Under the pieces are notes generated by a model. That model did no database searches. It was not told the origin of the DNA and saw only the letters and a list, made by a program, of their open reading frames with translations. Positions 11,462-22,668 of a stretch of 64,000 nucleotides of DNA are shown here, one piece after another (position 1 is the first letter of the stretch; the number at the start of each line of letters is the position of its first letter). Source of the stretch: Saccharum officinarum (taxonomy: Eukaryota; Streptophyta; Magnoliopsida; Poales; Poaceae); contig CM036209.1 in assembly GCA_020631735.1 (NCBI GenBank), forward strand, positions 6,299,451 through 6,363,450, written 5' to 3'. The position numbers and the translations under genes are program-made.

Positions 11462-12302
11462 AGTCCTCATCCATGTAATTTTAGAATCGTGTGTTTTTTT
11501 AAATTATTTGTAATCGTATCTGAAATAAAGGCAATTGTATTTCTATTTCATTGTTCATTTGTACTGTGAAAAAACAAGTAGTACTATGCATGGATCGGAT
11601 GTCAGAAACTCAAAAATCGAACTCGTTAGCCTAGTAATGCTACAAAAGCTAAAGCTGCTGCTACTAGTAGGCACGAATCGGAGGTAGGAAACAAATAAAC
11701 CTGCTGATTTGTAGAGGAACAGATCGATGCCCAGAGTCCTGTGCCGCTGCCATCCGCATCCCAGATCCGGCCCCAAGAAGAGCCGATTCGATGGCTGGCT
11801 GGCGGCTCCTTCACTCGGCCGCCTCCATGGGAGCCGTCCGTCGATGGAAACAGCGGAGGAGCGGGTGGCTAGTTGTAGATGACGCGGAGGATGAGGAGCG
11901 TCCCGTCCCGTTCCTTCCCCTTGCTGGTGCGCGTGCAGCGTGCAGCGTGCTGGCACGCGAGGTCGCCGTGCTCGGCTTTCGCGCGGGTTTCGGCAGTCGG
12001 TGGTCTGCCAGGTCCCCGCATCGGCCCTCCACGCGGCTCCGTAGGTCGCCGCCCTAGGCGTCCGTGCCCCTGCAAGAAATGTCCGATCTGAGTAAGTTGT
12101 CGCCCGATCTGAGAACGAAAGCTAGAGATCTGAGGTGGAAGGGAGAGGCCATGGCCGGATTCATGACGATGAAGGAGATCGGCGAAGAAGACGGCGCTGG
12201 AGCTGGGGATGCGGAGAGGCGACGGACTTCTCTCGCGCGAAACAGAATGGGGAAGTTGAGGGCGTGAGATATTTTATTTGGTTGTGGGACCTATCCTTAT
12301 GG
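11462..12302. other. GC-rich block downstream of the Harbinger ORF
   Basis: The segment 11780-12260 is markedly GC-rich between AT-rich flanks. On the minus strand it reads like an untranslated first exon (CCTCTCCGCATCCCCAGCTC type) and continues into TATTTGTTTCCTACC after a CAG. It may be promoter/5' UTR of a minus-strand Harbinger or host transcript. No conserved protein was recognised in any frame. Confidence 0.3.
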
Positions 12303-12432
12303 ACAAGCAGTCCATATACATTATGGGTTCAAACTTAGCAAAACACCTCTGCTGTGGGACCCATGTATATGGACCAGTTGGTCCATATACATTGTGGTTG
12401 CCAAAGTGAACAAAACCCCCCCCCCCCCCCCC
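12303..12432. repeat. imperfect tandem duplication ending in poly(C)
   Basis: Two adjacent segments of about 75 bp share CTGTGGGACC, TCCATATACATT and CAAAAC, with scattered substitutions. The second ends in a homopolymer of about 16 C, followed by (CA)n. The homopolymer length is likely unreliable in the assembly. Confidence 0.6.
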
Positions 12433-14525
12433 AGCTCACACACACACTACCACCAGCTTCTCCGTCTTCACCCTTCATCATGGATCCTGTGAACGAAACA
12501 AACAAACAGAGGCTGAACAAGTGAACATCCCAGCCAGAGACGCCACAGCTGCTCCCTGTCTTCTCTTCTCCAGCCAAACAAGAAACACACCTTGGTTTTG
12601 TCATCTCCACAGGCAGCAAGAGTTCTGGTGTCACCTTGCTTCTGTTTCTTTTCTCTTCCACCAACAAAATACACCTACAAAATGTTCCAGCAGTCCAGCT
12701 GGGAAACACTACAAATCCATTCTGTCTGCCATCCTTGGCCTCACCTTGTAGGATGCAACAAGGTATCACTCACGTGTGTGCAGGTCTAGCTTGCTACTAG
12801 ATGGAGTACATACATATGCTTGTGAATGCAGCAAGTGCTACCACTAACTAATCTACTACTCCTGCTACTCAAGGTTGCTTCTCGTTTCAGCACCATACCA
12901 TGTTGCCTAAATAAAGGGACTGGACTTTTGAGATAAGATATGCATGTGCACCAAATTTGAACTTTTCAAGTGGCAATCACATCTCAATTCATAATCTAGA
13001 AGTACAAAATCTTACCTCACTTCTCTCATGCTCCTCATCATTCCCAACATGATACTGAACATGCAGCAACAAAGTGCAGCCCCAAAAGAACACTGCATGC
13101 TCACAAAGTGAGCCGGCCTAAAAGCTTTTGGCCAGCTCACACATTGATCCTTAGCACAAACTGTTCATGCCCTCTCGTCTTATGAGTTATGCAATCTTTT
13201 TGAGGAAACAACTGAAATCTAGACTACTTTCTGAGAATCAGATATACATGCTACAGCATGAGTGTACAAAGCAAAACAAAGAGAATGGATCTCCATAGGT
13301 TCATCTTTCATATTTCAATATCAGTAACAGTGATAAGGAGAATTTTTGTAACAAGTGCCAATTGACTCAACGAATAGATGAATGCATCTACTTTTCTTTG
13401 TTGATCGTCTAGCTCCGCATGACAGCTCTACATGAAGCTTACAACATTTCCAACCAACTTGACGATTGAAGACCGAGCCATAATACTACCAGCAAAAAAA
13501 TAAGCTTTTGACTTCTGTTTAGCACACATTTATTTGTACACTGCCCATGCTTACATTGCATCTTTTCTTAGTTGATCGTCTAGGTCCCCACTAAGAGCTC
13601 TAAATGAACCTTTACAATATTCATAACTAACTTAACAATCAAGCCAGAGGACTACCAGAGAAGAAAATCAGCAAGTTTGGAAAGTTTCTAACGGAGCATT
13701 TCTTGAATTCCTCCGTGTAATTCTATTCATTTTGCCAACTGGTCATACCTACATTAACCATACCTTCATTCCTACATTTCAGGCTTTCAGGTGCCAAAAA
13801 AGGAACCTGATAAAAGTCAGCACTAACAAAATCTAGAACTGATAGTACTGTGAGGCCATCAAAACACATAATTAGAAATTAAGTTGTTTCCCAAACAATA
13901 ACAAAGAAATGAATGATGACTGAAAACATAAACAGTGGATGTTAACACAATTGGACGTGACATCAATGATCACAATCAGACTAATTACCACAGCACTAGA
14001 CAAGTGAACATTTACATCACTACATCATCTTCGCAGTCATCTAAACATCAAATGGAGAAGAAAATGAAATGAAATGAAATTGGAACTGGATGAATGAATT
14101 TCCCCAACACAGCATATCACGATGTGCAACGAATGTTACCTCAGCTTTATTGCCAAACCCATTTCCTCTTGAATACAGCAACCCAAGAAAAAAAATTAAC
14201 AGGGGATTCCAAATCCAATATGGCAAATATTTCCCCTCCATTGCTTGCTTGGAGATGAAAGGAACTCCCCACATATGAACATTGGCAACTATGCACATGA
14301 ACAATAGCCTCCCATTCCTTGCAGTACAAAACTTAAGCTTCCGAACAAACCCACTAAAAGAATGTGCAGAAGAACCCTCATGGAGCAGAACCTGGGCTCT
14401 GAAATTAGTGGCTAGCATTGCCCTCACTGATATGGAAAATTTGCATCCGTCAAGCAACTAATGGACAATCCTGTCTCTAGCCAACACCATCAAGTCTTCT
14501 TGTTAGCATCAAATCGAAAAATTCA
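12433..14525. other. 3' side of the DUF1191 gene and intergenic DNA
   Basis: Immediately left of 14526 should lie the 3' UTR of the DUF1191 gene. A degenerate direct duplication with a period near 180 bp is seen at 13390-13660: GTTGATCGTCTAG, GAGCTCTA/CAGCTCTA.ATGAA and TAACTTAACAATCAA/CAACTTGACGATTGAA recur. No other gene or element was recognised. Confidence 0.4.
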
Positions 14526-15554
14526 CTATGCAGCATAATCGTTCTCAATCACCGGTTGTGTTCGCGTCCCCAACGCCACAGGCGCCTGCGTCCGCCCAAC
14601 CTGCGCCATCCGCAATGTCTCCCCAACCTCCGCATTCCGTTCCATGAGCTGAAGCTTCTTATCCCTTTTGTACCTCACCAAACACAGCAGAAGTGCACCC
14701 AACAGCCCCAACGCTGCGGCACCCCCAACTACGCCGACAGCAATCTTCCACGCGTCTGAGCTCCCCTTCTTACCGCCTCCCTCAGCCGGTATTGGCGGGG
14801 CAATTGCGCCAGCTGGAGGTGGAGGTGGAGCTGGAGCAATCCCACTGGAATTCACCACAATTGAGATATGGCCTTGCCAATACGTCGTGCACACATTGGT
14901 TCCCTCCAGGTCCCGGAACTGCGGGGCGCCATTCAAATCGAACACAACACACCTCGGCACTGCGCCGCCTACCGTCACAGCCCGGACACCGCCGAACGCC
15001 ACAGAGATCGGTCCCCCCGACGCGACGATGCTGAGCTCCGGCAGCCCCACGGCCGACAGGTTGGCCGCGTCGTAGAGGAGCAGCCCCAGCACGGGCGCGA
15101 GGTAGGTGTACCCGGCGGGGAGCGGGTAGTAGCGCTCCGACCAGTTGCCGAGGTCGTGGTGCACGAGCACCACCCGCTCGACGTGCGGCTGCACGACGAC
15201 GCCCGGCGGCACGGTGAACTGGAAGTAGCCCGCGAAGCCCCTCCGCCGGAGGCTGCCGCTCCGCAGGCGCAGCGCGGACGCCGCAATGCCCGTGAGGTTG
15301 CCCGGCACCGTGGCGTTGTAGACAATGCCGGTGCGCGGGCGCGCCGACAACGCACGGAACGCGTAGTCCTGCAGCGCCGCGTCGAGGGCCCTCGCGGACG
15401 ACTGCGGCTGCGGCTGCGGCTGCGCCGCAACTGGTGGGGTGGCGGTGGTGAGCAGCAGCAGCAGCAGCAGCAGCTGGAAGAGGAGGCGGGCGCAGCAGAT
15501 CAAGAAGCCCATGTCAGTGGGGGGCGGAGCAGAGCAGCCGCCGGAGCTGGGCAA
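14526..15554 (-). CDS. DUF1191 family single-pass membrane protein
   Basis: This is an intact, intronless ORF of 342 codons ending TAG at 14526-14528. The first Met gives 14 extra residues; the second (codon 15, MGFLICCARL, position 15512) opens directly on a Leu-rich signal peptide (a CAG-type Leu run) cleaved near VAAQPQ, and is my preferred start. The ectodomain (about residues 50-250) carries the DUF1191 pattern: LDAALQDYAFRAL, TGIVYNATVPGNLTGI, RRRGFAGYFQFTVPPGV, LGNWSERYYPLPAGYTYLAPVLG in pieces, and several N-glycosylation sequons. A Pro/Gly-rich linker leads to one membrane helix (about 268-293, AVGVVGGAAALGLLGALLLC), then a basic stop-transfer and a 45-residue tail ending ENDYAA. The family is plant-specific, predicted plasma-membrane, without known biochemical function. 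Two MITEs lie 0.5 and 1.2 kb upstream. Confidence 0.9.
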   Translation of the reverse strand: MPSSGGCSAPPPTDMGFLICCARLLFQLLLLLLLLTTATPPVAAQPQPQPQSSARALDAALQDYAFRALSARPRTGIVYNATVPGNLTGIAASALRLRSGSLRRRGFAGYFQFTVPPGVVVQPHVERVVLVHHDLGNWSERYYPLPAGYTYLAPVLGLLLYDAANLSAVGLPELSIVASGGPISVAFGGVRAVTVGGAVPRCVVFDLNGAPQFRDLEGTNVCTTYWQGHISIVVNSSGIAPAPPPPPAGAIAPPIPAEGGGKKGSSDAWKIAVGVVGGAAALGLLGALLLCLVRYKRDKKLQLMERNAEVGETLRMAQVGRTQAPVALGTRTQPVIENDYAA

Positions 15555-16064
15555 GTGGAGTCAGGACGCCTTCCTCATCCGTGGCTAGTACTAGGATGAG
15601 CACGCGTCCAAGAACCTTCGCCTGCTCTTAATCGATGGGAACAAGGACGGGATTTGGGGCGGAGAAGGCTGGGATCCTCTGCACGGACGGGCATTTACGC
15701 CGCCCCGGCAGGGACGCGGACCGGACCGGTGCGGTACAAAAAAGCAGGTGGCTTTGAGGGAGCGAGGAGGGCGGCAATGGCGATGGAAGCGAGGAGGACA
15801 GGTGGAGCGGAGTCAGGACAGGACCGAGTCCTCCAAGAAGTGGAGTGGTGTGGTGGCCTGGTGGGCGGCGACGAGGACGACGGCAACGAATCGGGCCGAC
15901 CCAGATGAAAAAGATACGGAAATTGGGAGGCGGCGAACGCGAACGCTCTCAATCTTGCGGAATCCGAGTGGGGAGACGGGAGAGTGGACGCCACAGGAAT
16001 TCGGAATGCGGGGGCGAGGAGGAGTAATGCGCCCCCACGAATGATTGCGACGCGGAGGAGACTG
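15555..16064 (-). promoter_or_regulatory. proximal upstream region of the DUF1191 gene
   Basis: This GC-rich stretch, rich in GAGGA/TCCTC words, separates the start codon from the first MITE. It must contain the 5' UTR and core promoter if the gene is expressed. I see no convincing TATA box on the minus strand, which would fit a TATA-less grass promoter. The ORFs here look incidental to GC content. Confidence 0.4.
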
Positions 16065-16329
16065 GCCTTGTTTAGATCCGGATCCGGGGTGGGCGAATTT
16101 GCATAGTGCCACCTGAACACGGTAGTATTTTTTTATATATAAAAAATTATCTAAAAATTGATTAATTAGATTTAAAATGTTCGTCTCACAAAGTACAACA
16201 AAACTGTGCAATTAGTTTATGATTTCATCTATACTTAGTACTCCGTGTATTTACCGGCATTTTGATGTAATAAGAAATCTTCTTTTTTATAGTAAAATTT
16301 AGGGGTGAATTCTGGAATCTAAACCAGGC
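16065..16329. mobile_element. Tourist-like MITE upstream of the DUF1191 gene, copy A
   Basis: The termini GCCTTGTTTAGATCC and GGAATCTAAACCAGGC are inverted repeats. CTG flanks both sides (16062-16064, 16330-16332), a 3-bp duplication as in PIF/Tourist elements. The interior reads as the reverse complement of copy B (TTCGTCTCACAAAGTACAAC, TGTGCAATTAGTTT). 265 bp. Confidence 0.75.
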
Positions 16330-16725
16330 CTGAAGGAAGGAAGTGGGGGAGTGAAGACCGAAGACGAGGAGGGGTTTGGGGATTTAAGAACAACTGTGAA
16401 CAGGACTGAGGAGGTCTTCGAGAAGATTTCTCTGTACACGGGAGTTTTAATGGGAATAAATACGTGTTTCTTTTTCTCCAGGGGCTTAACTGGAAACGCA
16501 GTTTGCGCCAGCGATTCTCCCAGGAATCAAAGACGCGGGCGGCTCATGGAGACAGTTGGCAAAGCACGTGGAGTTACCGATTTGCCCTTGGGAGCTGGGC
16601 GGCGGCTCATCCGCGTGAGGATTACCGTTTCTGCTAGCTGGAAAGTGGGGCCGCGGATACCGGGGGTCGTTTGTCAGTGTGTGCGGGGAGCATGCGGTTC
16701 GCCGCTTTTTTTTTTTTTTGGCTTT
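16330..16725. other. spacer between two MITEs
   Basis: This is unique-looking sequence between the two MITEs, ending in a T homopolymer (about 16707-16719). No gene recognised. It may be distal promoter of the DUF1191 gene. Confidence 0.4.
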
Positions 16726-17010
16726 GCCCTTGTTTAGTTCCCAAATCCATACCCCAAAATTCACTATGCAAAAAGAAGATTCCCATCACATCAAAATGTC
16801 GGCAAATGCATGGAGTACTAAATGTAGATGAAATCAAAAACTAATTGCACAGTTTTGTTGTACATTACGAGACGAACATTTTGAGTCTAATTAATCAATA
16901 TTTGGACAATTTTTTACACTACAAAACGAAAGCTGCTACAGTGTTCCGACAGGAACACTGTAGCAGCAGCTCCCGATTCCGGCATCCGGAATCCGGATCT
17001 AAACACGGGC
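16726..17010. mobile_element. Tourist-like MITE, copy B, with internal hairpin
   Basis: The ends GCCCTTGTTTAGTTCC and GGATCTAAACACGGGC are inverted repeats, and TTT flanks both sides (16723-16725, 17011-17013). The interior carries the family words GCATGGAGTACTAAATGTAG, AACTAATTGCACAG and ACGAGACGAACATTTTGAGT. Near the right end there is a perfect 16-bp-arm hairpin (16932-16947 with 16952-16967, loop of 4). Confidence 0.8.
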
Positions 17011-17176
17011 TTTGTCACGTCCCTTTTGGTAACGTTTGGATTCTTCGGAGGGGTCTTTTTGCATGTGAACTGAAGCTCTCTGAAGTGAGGTGAGGTCCGA
17101 GCAGCTAGATGACATGTGGGCCCGTGTCCGTGCCAGCTCCTCCAACGTGGGTACATATGCAAATGTGACGTGGCCA

Positions 17177-17676
17177 TTGTTCGCCTAAACGGCCGTTAAC
17201 ACCGTTTAAACGGTAAACAGAAGTCAGTCGTGTTGTTTAGGCCCTAAACGGTGAATTAAACGGTTGGACCATTTTAACCCTTTTAAATCGTTCAATCCCG
17301 TCTAAACGGTCTAAACAAAATCAAATTAAACGTGATTAAATGAGCTAAACAACCATTTAATCCATAATTAAGTGAATGAAAGGACTACATCTATCAGAAT
17401 CAACATGAAACTAATTAACATTGTAATTATATGAAGTGTTGTGGGATTTAGATTTCTTCCAACAAGATTATTTGGTAGAATATTTGATTTTTACATGTGT
17501 AAATATGTATGGGTTCTAGCAAATTTTATTTTTACCTACATAAATATGTATATTTTATTGTTATTGTACAAAACCGTTTAGGCCGTTTAACTCCGTTTAA
17601 ACACCATTTAAACGGTCTAAACGTTAAACGAAGGATGACCGACGGTTTACCGTTTAGCGTTTAGGAAAACATTAGA
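17177..17676. mobile_element. TIR element rich in CCGTTTAAACGG words
   Basis: The left end TGTTCGCCTAAACGG and right end CGTTTAGGAAAACA are imperfect inverted repeats. Both ends hold arrays of ACCGTTTAAACGGT-like words; the centre (about 17390-17570) is AT-rich. No target duplication is convincing, so the superfamily is open. A related fragment lies near 8340-8460. Confidence 0.5.
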
Positions 17677-18268
17677 CAAGCTCACAGGTCAGAAGCCACA
17701 TGGCACTCACAAGAAGTGAGTGTCTGTTTTCCTGGCAAGTGGGACCATACGGATGTGGCCCGCTGGACAGTGAACGCTTATGAGTCAAGAGTACTTGCTG
17801 GCTGTCTCTGTCTCTACTAACGTATGGATTTCGTGCGTGCTTGGACTGAACACAGGACTAACAACGATTTATAACAGCCAAAATCCTCGGGTGATTTTCT
17901 CAGCTCATTTGTTTCATCTATAATTTCTATTGCTAATCTAGGACCTATTTGGATCAGCTAGGTCTAATTACTAGTTGGATCTAAGAATTAGCTCAAACTA
18001 ATTGAGGTTAGCCAGCTATATGTAGAAGGATAATAATGAAGGCTCGTGCCAGGCTAGGTCACGTGTTCCAATCCACGAGAACTTGTATGTTGTTTTATAT
18101 TTTTATGATATTTTATAAAAGAGTAAAGTCCATTAGCGGAACCTAGATGAACATTTTCAGAGTTTATAGACTGGATGACATAGCAAGACAAGTTTGAGCA
18201 CCGCCGTTGGATTTTACTATTTATAAAATATTTCTAAGACCCACCCTTAGCTAGAGATTGTTTCTAAG
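17677..18268. other. intergenic DNA, probable degenerate repeats
   Basis: No gene was recognised. The part 17941-18035 (GGACCTATTTGGATCAGCTA ...) looks like a decayed short TIR element, but I cannot define its ends. Confidence 0.35.
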
Positions 18269-18928
18269 ACCCCTTTGGTTGGCTTTTCAACCCACTGCGG
18301 CTTCAAAAAATCCAAAAGCCAATTAAAGGGATGCAAACCCAAAGTTGTTTTGGGCCAAAAGTTGTTTTTGCTCTAGTACAAATCTCACTACAGCTCTTCC
18401 TGTATTCACTGGCTGTGTAAACGGTAAGTTCGAAGAAATTACCCACCTGACACTACTCATGAAGGTACCGATTTGTTTTTTCCTTGCTTTTCTAGTCCAC
18501 GTGAACTATGCGCGGAATAGGGTTCCTTTGGCGGCGGCGCATCTTCTGCAGCCACACTCCCCACCACCCAGCCGCTCTAGGCAGGGCCGTCGGCTCCACG
18601 GTCGGAGGTTCTACTACAATGCGCCTAGGCCGACCTCACCTCCTCCCAGTGCCTCCTCCTCCGCAGCAGCACGCCTAGGTTGATAGCTCCGCTGCAGCAC
18701 GCCCAGACCGACGGCTCTAGGCCGGTGCCCCCAAGGCGGCACTCCTAAGCCGGCCTTCCCTTGAGAAGCTGTTATACCAAACATGTCTAGGAACCCTGGT
18801 GAAACTAAAAATACTAGATTTTCCTAGCTCTTTCTCTGCTATCTTCCCTTGAGAAGCTATTTTACCAAACGTTTTTTTTAAACAACTTCAGCTCCAGTGG
18901 TGAACTTGAGCTGTACCAAACAGGGGCC
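18269..18928. mobile_element. TIR element with GC-rich interior, 660 bp
   Basis: The left end CCCCTTTGGTTGG and right end CCAAACAGGGGCC are inverted repeats, with CTAAG on both sides. The left CTAAG lies in a local duplication, so the target duplication is not certain. The segment 18525-18755 is much richer in GC than the rest (CGCCTAGG, CAGCACGCC, GCCGGCC words) and may be captured genic or promoter DNA. CTTCCCTTGAGAAGCT occurs twice near the right end, followed by TACCAAAC. Confidence 0.5.
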
Positions 18929-19167
18929 CTAAGTATACCTGACCCGGAATCGCTAGTTTGTGTCGTTTCTTAATTGCCTCTAGACCACAATATGTACAAT
19001 ACCATTTTGCTTGCAGCATTAATTAAATCCATTGACATTTCAATATTGATCTTTTTAATGGACATGAGTAATGTTCTGGATTGTGTTTTTTGAAGACGTC
19101 ATCGGAGGGGTGAGAGCCCCGCCTCAATGATATTCCATTGATTCCGGTAAGCCGGTAGATGGAGGGT

Positions 19168-21181
19168 TGAAAATCCTAGTTTGGTTTTGGCTAATTGATG
19201 AAACCTATGGACTAACCTTTTTGTCTAAGTGTGAAGATTAGTGAGGCCGGTCCAAGCCAAGTGTTGGAGCAAAGGTGATGATCAAGATGATGGTGGTGAT
19301 AGCCAAAAGATGATGATCAAGCTCCAACTTGGAAAAGAAAAAAAGAGAAAAACAAAAATCCTATGGAGATCGGCAAAGGTATAAATATGATTTTGTTTTG
19401 GCACTCAAGACACCATAAAGGGTGAGAGTGTATTTAGGATAGATAGTCATACTATGAAGAGGAAAAAAAATCATGGTTAAAGCGGTTGTCAGGTACCACT
19501 ACGTGTTATTGATCATGCATATGCATTAGGACCTAGTGTGCTAACCTAACACCCTTGGGAATTGGCTTAGAATGTTGCTAACTCATGTACACATGTGTCG
19601 AAATACTTGGAATTGGCTCACATGCACAAGGGTGGAGTGATTGGGGTTGAAAAGGAGGAGTTTGAGATGACGAACTCTGGGTCAGGAGGGACCGAACCCT
19701 TAGGATCAGAGTTTGGTACCTAACCCTAGAGTGGCATGGCTCTGTTGAGCTGACTGGACTCTGCATAGGGGCACGTCCGGTCACTAGCAGCCGCGTCCGG
19801 TCATGGCGCACAGAGAGGGCGCAGCTTGGCGTCCTCGATCGGACCTTGAAGAAAGAACAGGACCAGACGCTGCGGGAACATAGTTCACCGCGTCCGGTCA
19901 ATATGACGTAGCGGTGCATGGCGAGTGAGCGCTGAGGCTGAGAGGACCGGACGTTGCTGAGAGTCGGGTCACCACTGACAAGATGTGTCCGGTCGATAAA
20001 AACACTCTCTAAATCTCTCTGTATTGAGACCGGACCCTGTAGGTATCGAGTCCGGTCATTCTACAGTCAAGTCTGGTCACAACTTAACTGTGTGCGTGAA
20101 CGAGAAGTAGTCGTTGGGATTGAACGCTCTACGTTGAACGGCGAGGACATGTGGCTGACATCCAGCGACCGGACCCTGAGCTGGTGAGTCCGGTCACTTC
20201 TGAGAGGCGAGTCCGATCAGTGCGCAGTGAGCCCAATGAAGGGGGTATAACAGCTCTATTTGTTTGGGAGCTCTATAAATACTTGTTGCCCGGCTCTAGC
20301 TCACTCTCTTGGACATTTTTTTATCATCCATACTTGCTTGTGAGCTTAAGCCAAACCTCTTCTACTCATCTCCTCCATTGATTCATCATCATAGTGAGAT
20401 TGTGAATAATCCAAAGTGTATTTGCTTTAGTGATTGCATCTAGTGGCACTTGGGGATCGTTGGAGTTGTGGTTTTCTTGTTACTATTGGTGGTTGCCGCC
20501 ATCTAGACGGCTTGGAGCAGCTTGTGGTGATTGGCACGAGGTGGAGCTTGTTCGTGGCCATCCCGATCGTGATTGTGAGGGGTTCTTGATCTTTCTCCGG
20601 CAGAGATCCAAAAAGTACTCTAGTGGATTGCTCGTTTCATTGAGTTACCCTCACGTTGGGTAGGTTCTTGCGACGCCCTAGTGAAGGGCTTGGCGTGGTG
20701 CCAATTAGCTCGTGAACCATCGAGTGAACGTTCGGCACAATGGGGACTAGCGTGCCGGCAAGCACGTGAACCTCGGGAGAAAAATTGTGTGTCAATTGTC
20801 TCTTTGAAATTCTCTAGGTATTCACTTGGTATTCATTCATTGGTTGATCATCTCTTGCCACGTACAGTATACCCCTCTCTAACTCTTGTATTTACATTCC
20901 TAGAGATATCTTGTGCAGTGGTAGTTGAGTAGCTAGTGTAGCTTAGCTTAGTTGGCAATCTAGTTGTAATTAGCTAGCTCACTAGTTAGTGAAGTAGAGA
21001 CCTAGCTTTTGTGTGTGTCTAGTGATCATAGCTACTAGAATTGTTGGTGTAGGTGGCTTGCAACCCTTGACTAGAGCTAGTACAAAAAGCTTCGCTTAAT
21101 TATTTACTAACACTCGCTCTAGTGTTTTGTTGAAGTTTTTATTAGGCTATTCACCCGCCCTCTAGCCATTAGGACCTTTCA
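19168..21181. mobile_element. solo LTR, SIRE/Maximus-like Copia, 2.0 kb
   Basis: The ends are TGAAAATCCTAG and CATTAGGACCTTTCA. A perfect 5-bp duplication AGGGT flanks it (19163-19167, 21182-21186). The 3' end reads TAGGCTATTCACCCGCCCTC then TAGCCATTAGGACC, the hallmark of SIRE/Maximus LTR termini. It is inserted in the 3' UTR of the LINE, whose sequence continues across it. Internal ORFs (about 19.6-20.9 kb) look incidental. Confidence 0.88.
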
Positions 21182-22359
21182 AGGGTGCAAGAGCATCTAA
21201 GGGGTCGAGGGACCCAATGTCATAGAGGTTAGAGTATAAAAGTATAAAGGGATGGGAGAGAGATTAGTTCATTACAAACATTTCACACCATTTGTCAACT
21301 ATCCATTGATCATCTATTTTTAGCCGGCAACTCCACAGCCTAGCAGGCTGTGCAGGCAAGGTTGAAGGTGGCGGAAGACGACATCATTCCTGTGGTTCCA
21401 GATTTGCCAACAACATAGAAGAAGCATCGTGGAAAAGAATTTTGGGGGAACATCAGCCGACCTGGGCATTCGCCAAAGTTGATTGACTGGTGGGATCTAA
21501 AGATTGCGCTGGCCGAGGTGGTTCCAGAAAGATTTGGCCACCGAGCACGGGAAGATGAGATGATCACAGGTTTCTGCTAGTTGTCCACATAGCTCACAAA
21601 CGCCATTGTCGAGGACATGCTTTTTATGTAGGTTCACCCGGCACTGGATTCGCTCAAGCAGAAGCAGCCACCAAAGAAACGTACTCTGGGGGGTGCGGCT
21701 ACCCCAGACAAAGTTGTTTATCCTGCTATTCTCCCCAGAATGTGTTGATGCCCGATACAAAGCTTGTTGGCGGGGCCAATGAACTTGTTGGATCGCGCGT
21801 TCGGCCGGTGATGTAGGGGTGTGGCAGCAATCAGGGCCTCAACTTCGTGCATCTCTTCAATAGCCTTGGGGACAGCCTTGGTACCAGCATAGTCGAGATG
21901 CCTTGGCTGCAAACCTCTCCGACAGTGGCATCCGGTTGGGTGCAATGGCTTAGCAGGCAAGGGAATTTGCTGGCCAGGCTAGTGTCCCCCATCCAAAAGT
22001 CCCACCAGAAGGCAGTGGTAGCACCATCCCCAACATGGACTCTGGTGATGCATCTGTAGGCTGGCAGGAGAGCTTTGAGACCCTCCCAATGGTTACCATC
22101 TCCAGTGCCCTCCATTGTGACTATGTTCGCGTGTTGTCATGCCCAAGCTGCCCATGCTGAGTCTGCGGGCTGATGCAGGCGGTGAAGAAGCTTTAGGAGG
22201 AGGCAGACTTTCTGAGTGGCCAGGTCGCGAACACCCAGGCCGCCCTCCTTCTTCGGTTTCTGGGCAACCTCCCAACAGACCAGGCACTTGGCGCCTGAAG
22301 CCTTGTCTGAACCAGACTAAAGAATGGCCACAATCACCCCAGGCGGTAGGGCAATAGCC

Positions 22360-22668
22360 TGTTATGAACGACGTATGGAATATGAAGTAAAACAAAATCA
22401 ATCACAGCGGAGACACACGATTTAACGTGGAAAACCCCTCCAATGCGAAGGGGAAAAACCACGGCACCAGCCAGCAATAATCTCACTATCTCAAGAGTTT
22501 TGGGTTACACGCCTATGGCGGCTTACAAGAGAATCAAGTCTCCAAGAAACCCTAGCAAGGGTATATATGTACTGTACCGTGGGCCCAGCCTTCGGCTTTT
22601 ATGGGCCTCCGCTTCGCTCCGTCAGAAGCCGACCTATATCTTGCAGTGAATTTGGAACAACTTCAACA
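22360..22668. mobile_element. solo LTR, small family, copy 2
   Basis: It starts TGTTATGAACGACG, ends ACAACTTCAACA, and is flanked by a perfect TAGCC duplication (22355-22359, 22669-22673). It is nearly identical to the copy at 5580-5892, lacking a few bases in the GCTACGCTCCGGCC part. It interrupts the RT/C-terminal region of the LINE, so it is younger than the LINE. Confidence 0.9.

Noticed and set aside
14868..15599. 243-codon plus-strand ORF opposite the DUF1191 gene
   Set aside because: Antisense shadow of a GC-rich coding sequence; His/Arg/Gln-rich with no domain.
18040..18110. possible tRNA (GTGTTCCAATCCAC resembles a T arm)
   Set aside because: No acceptor stem, D arm or anticodon stem could be paired; probably part of a degenerate repeat.
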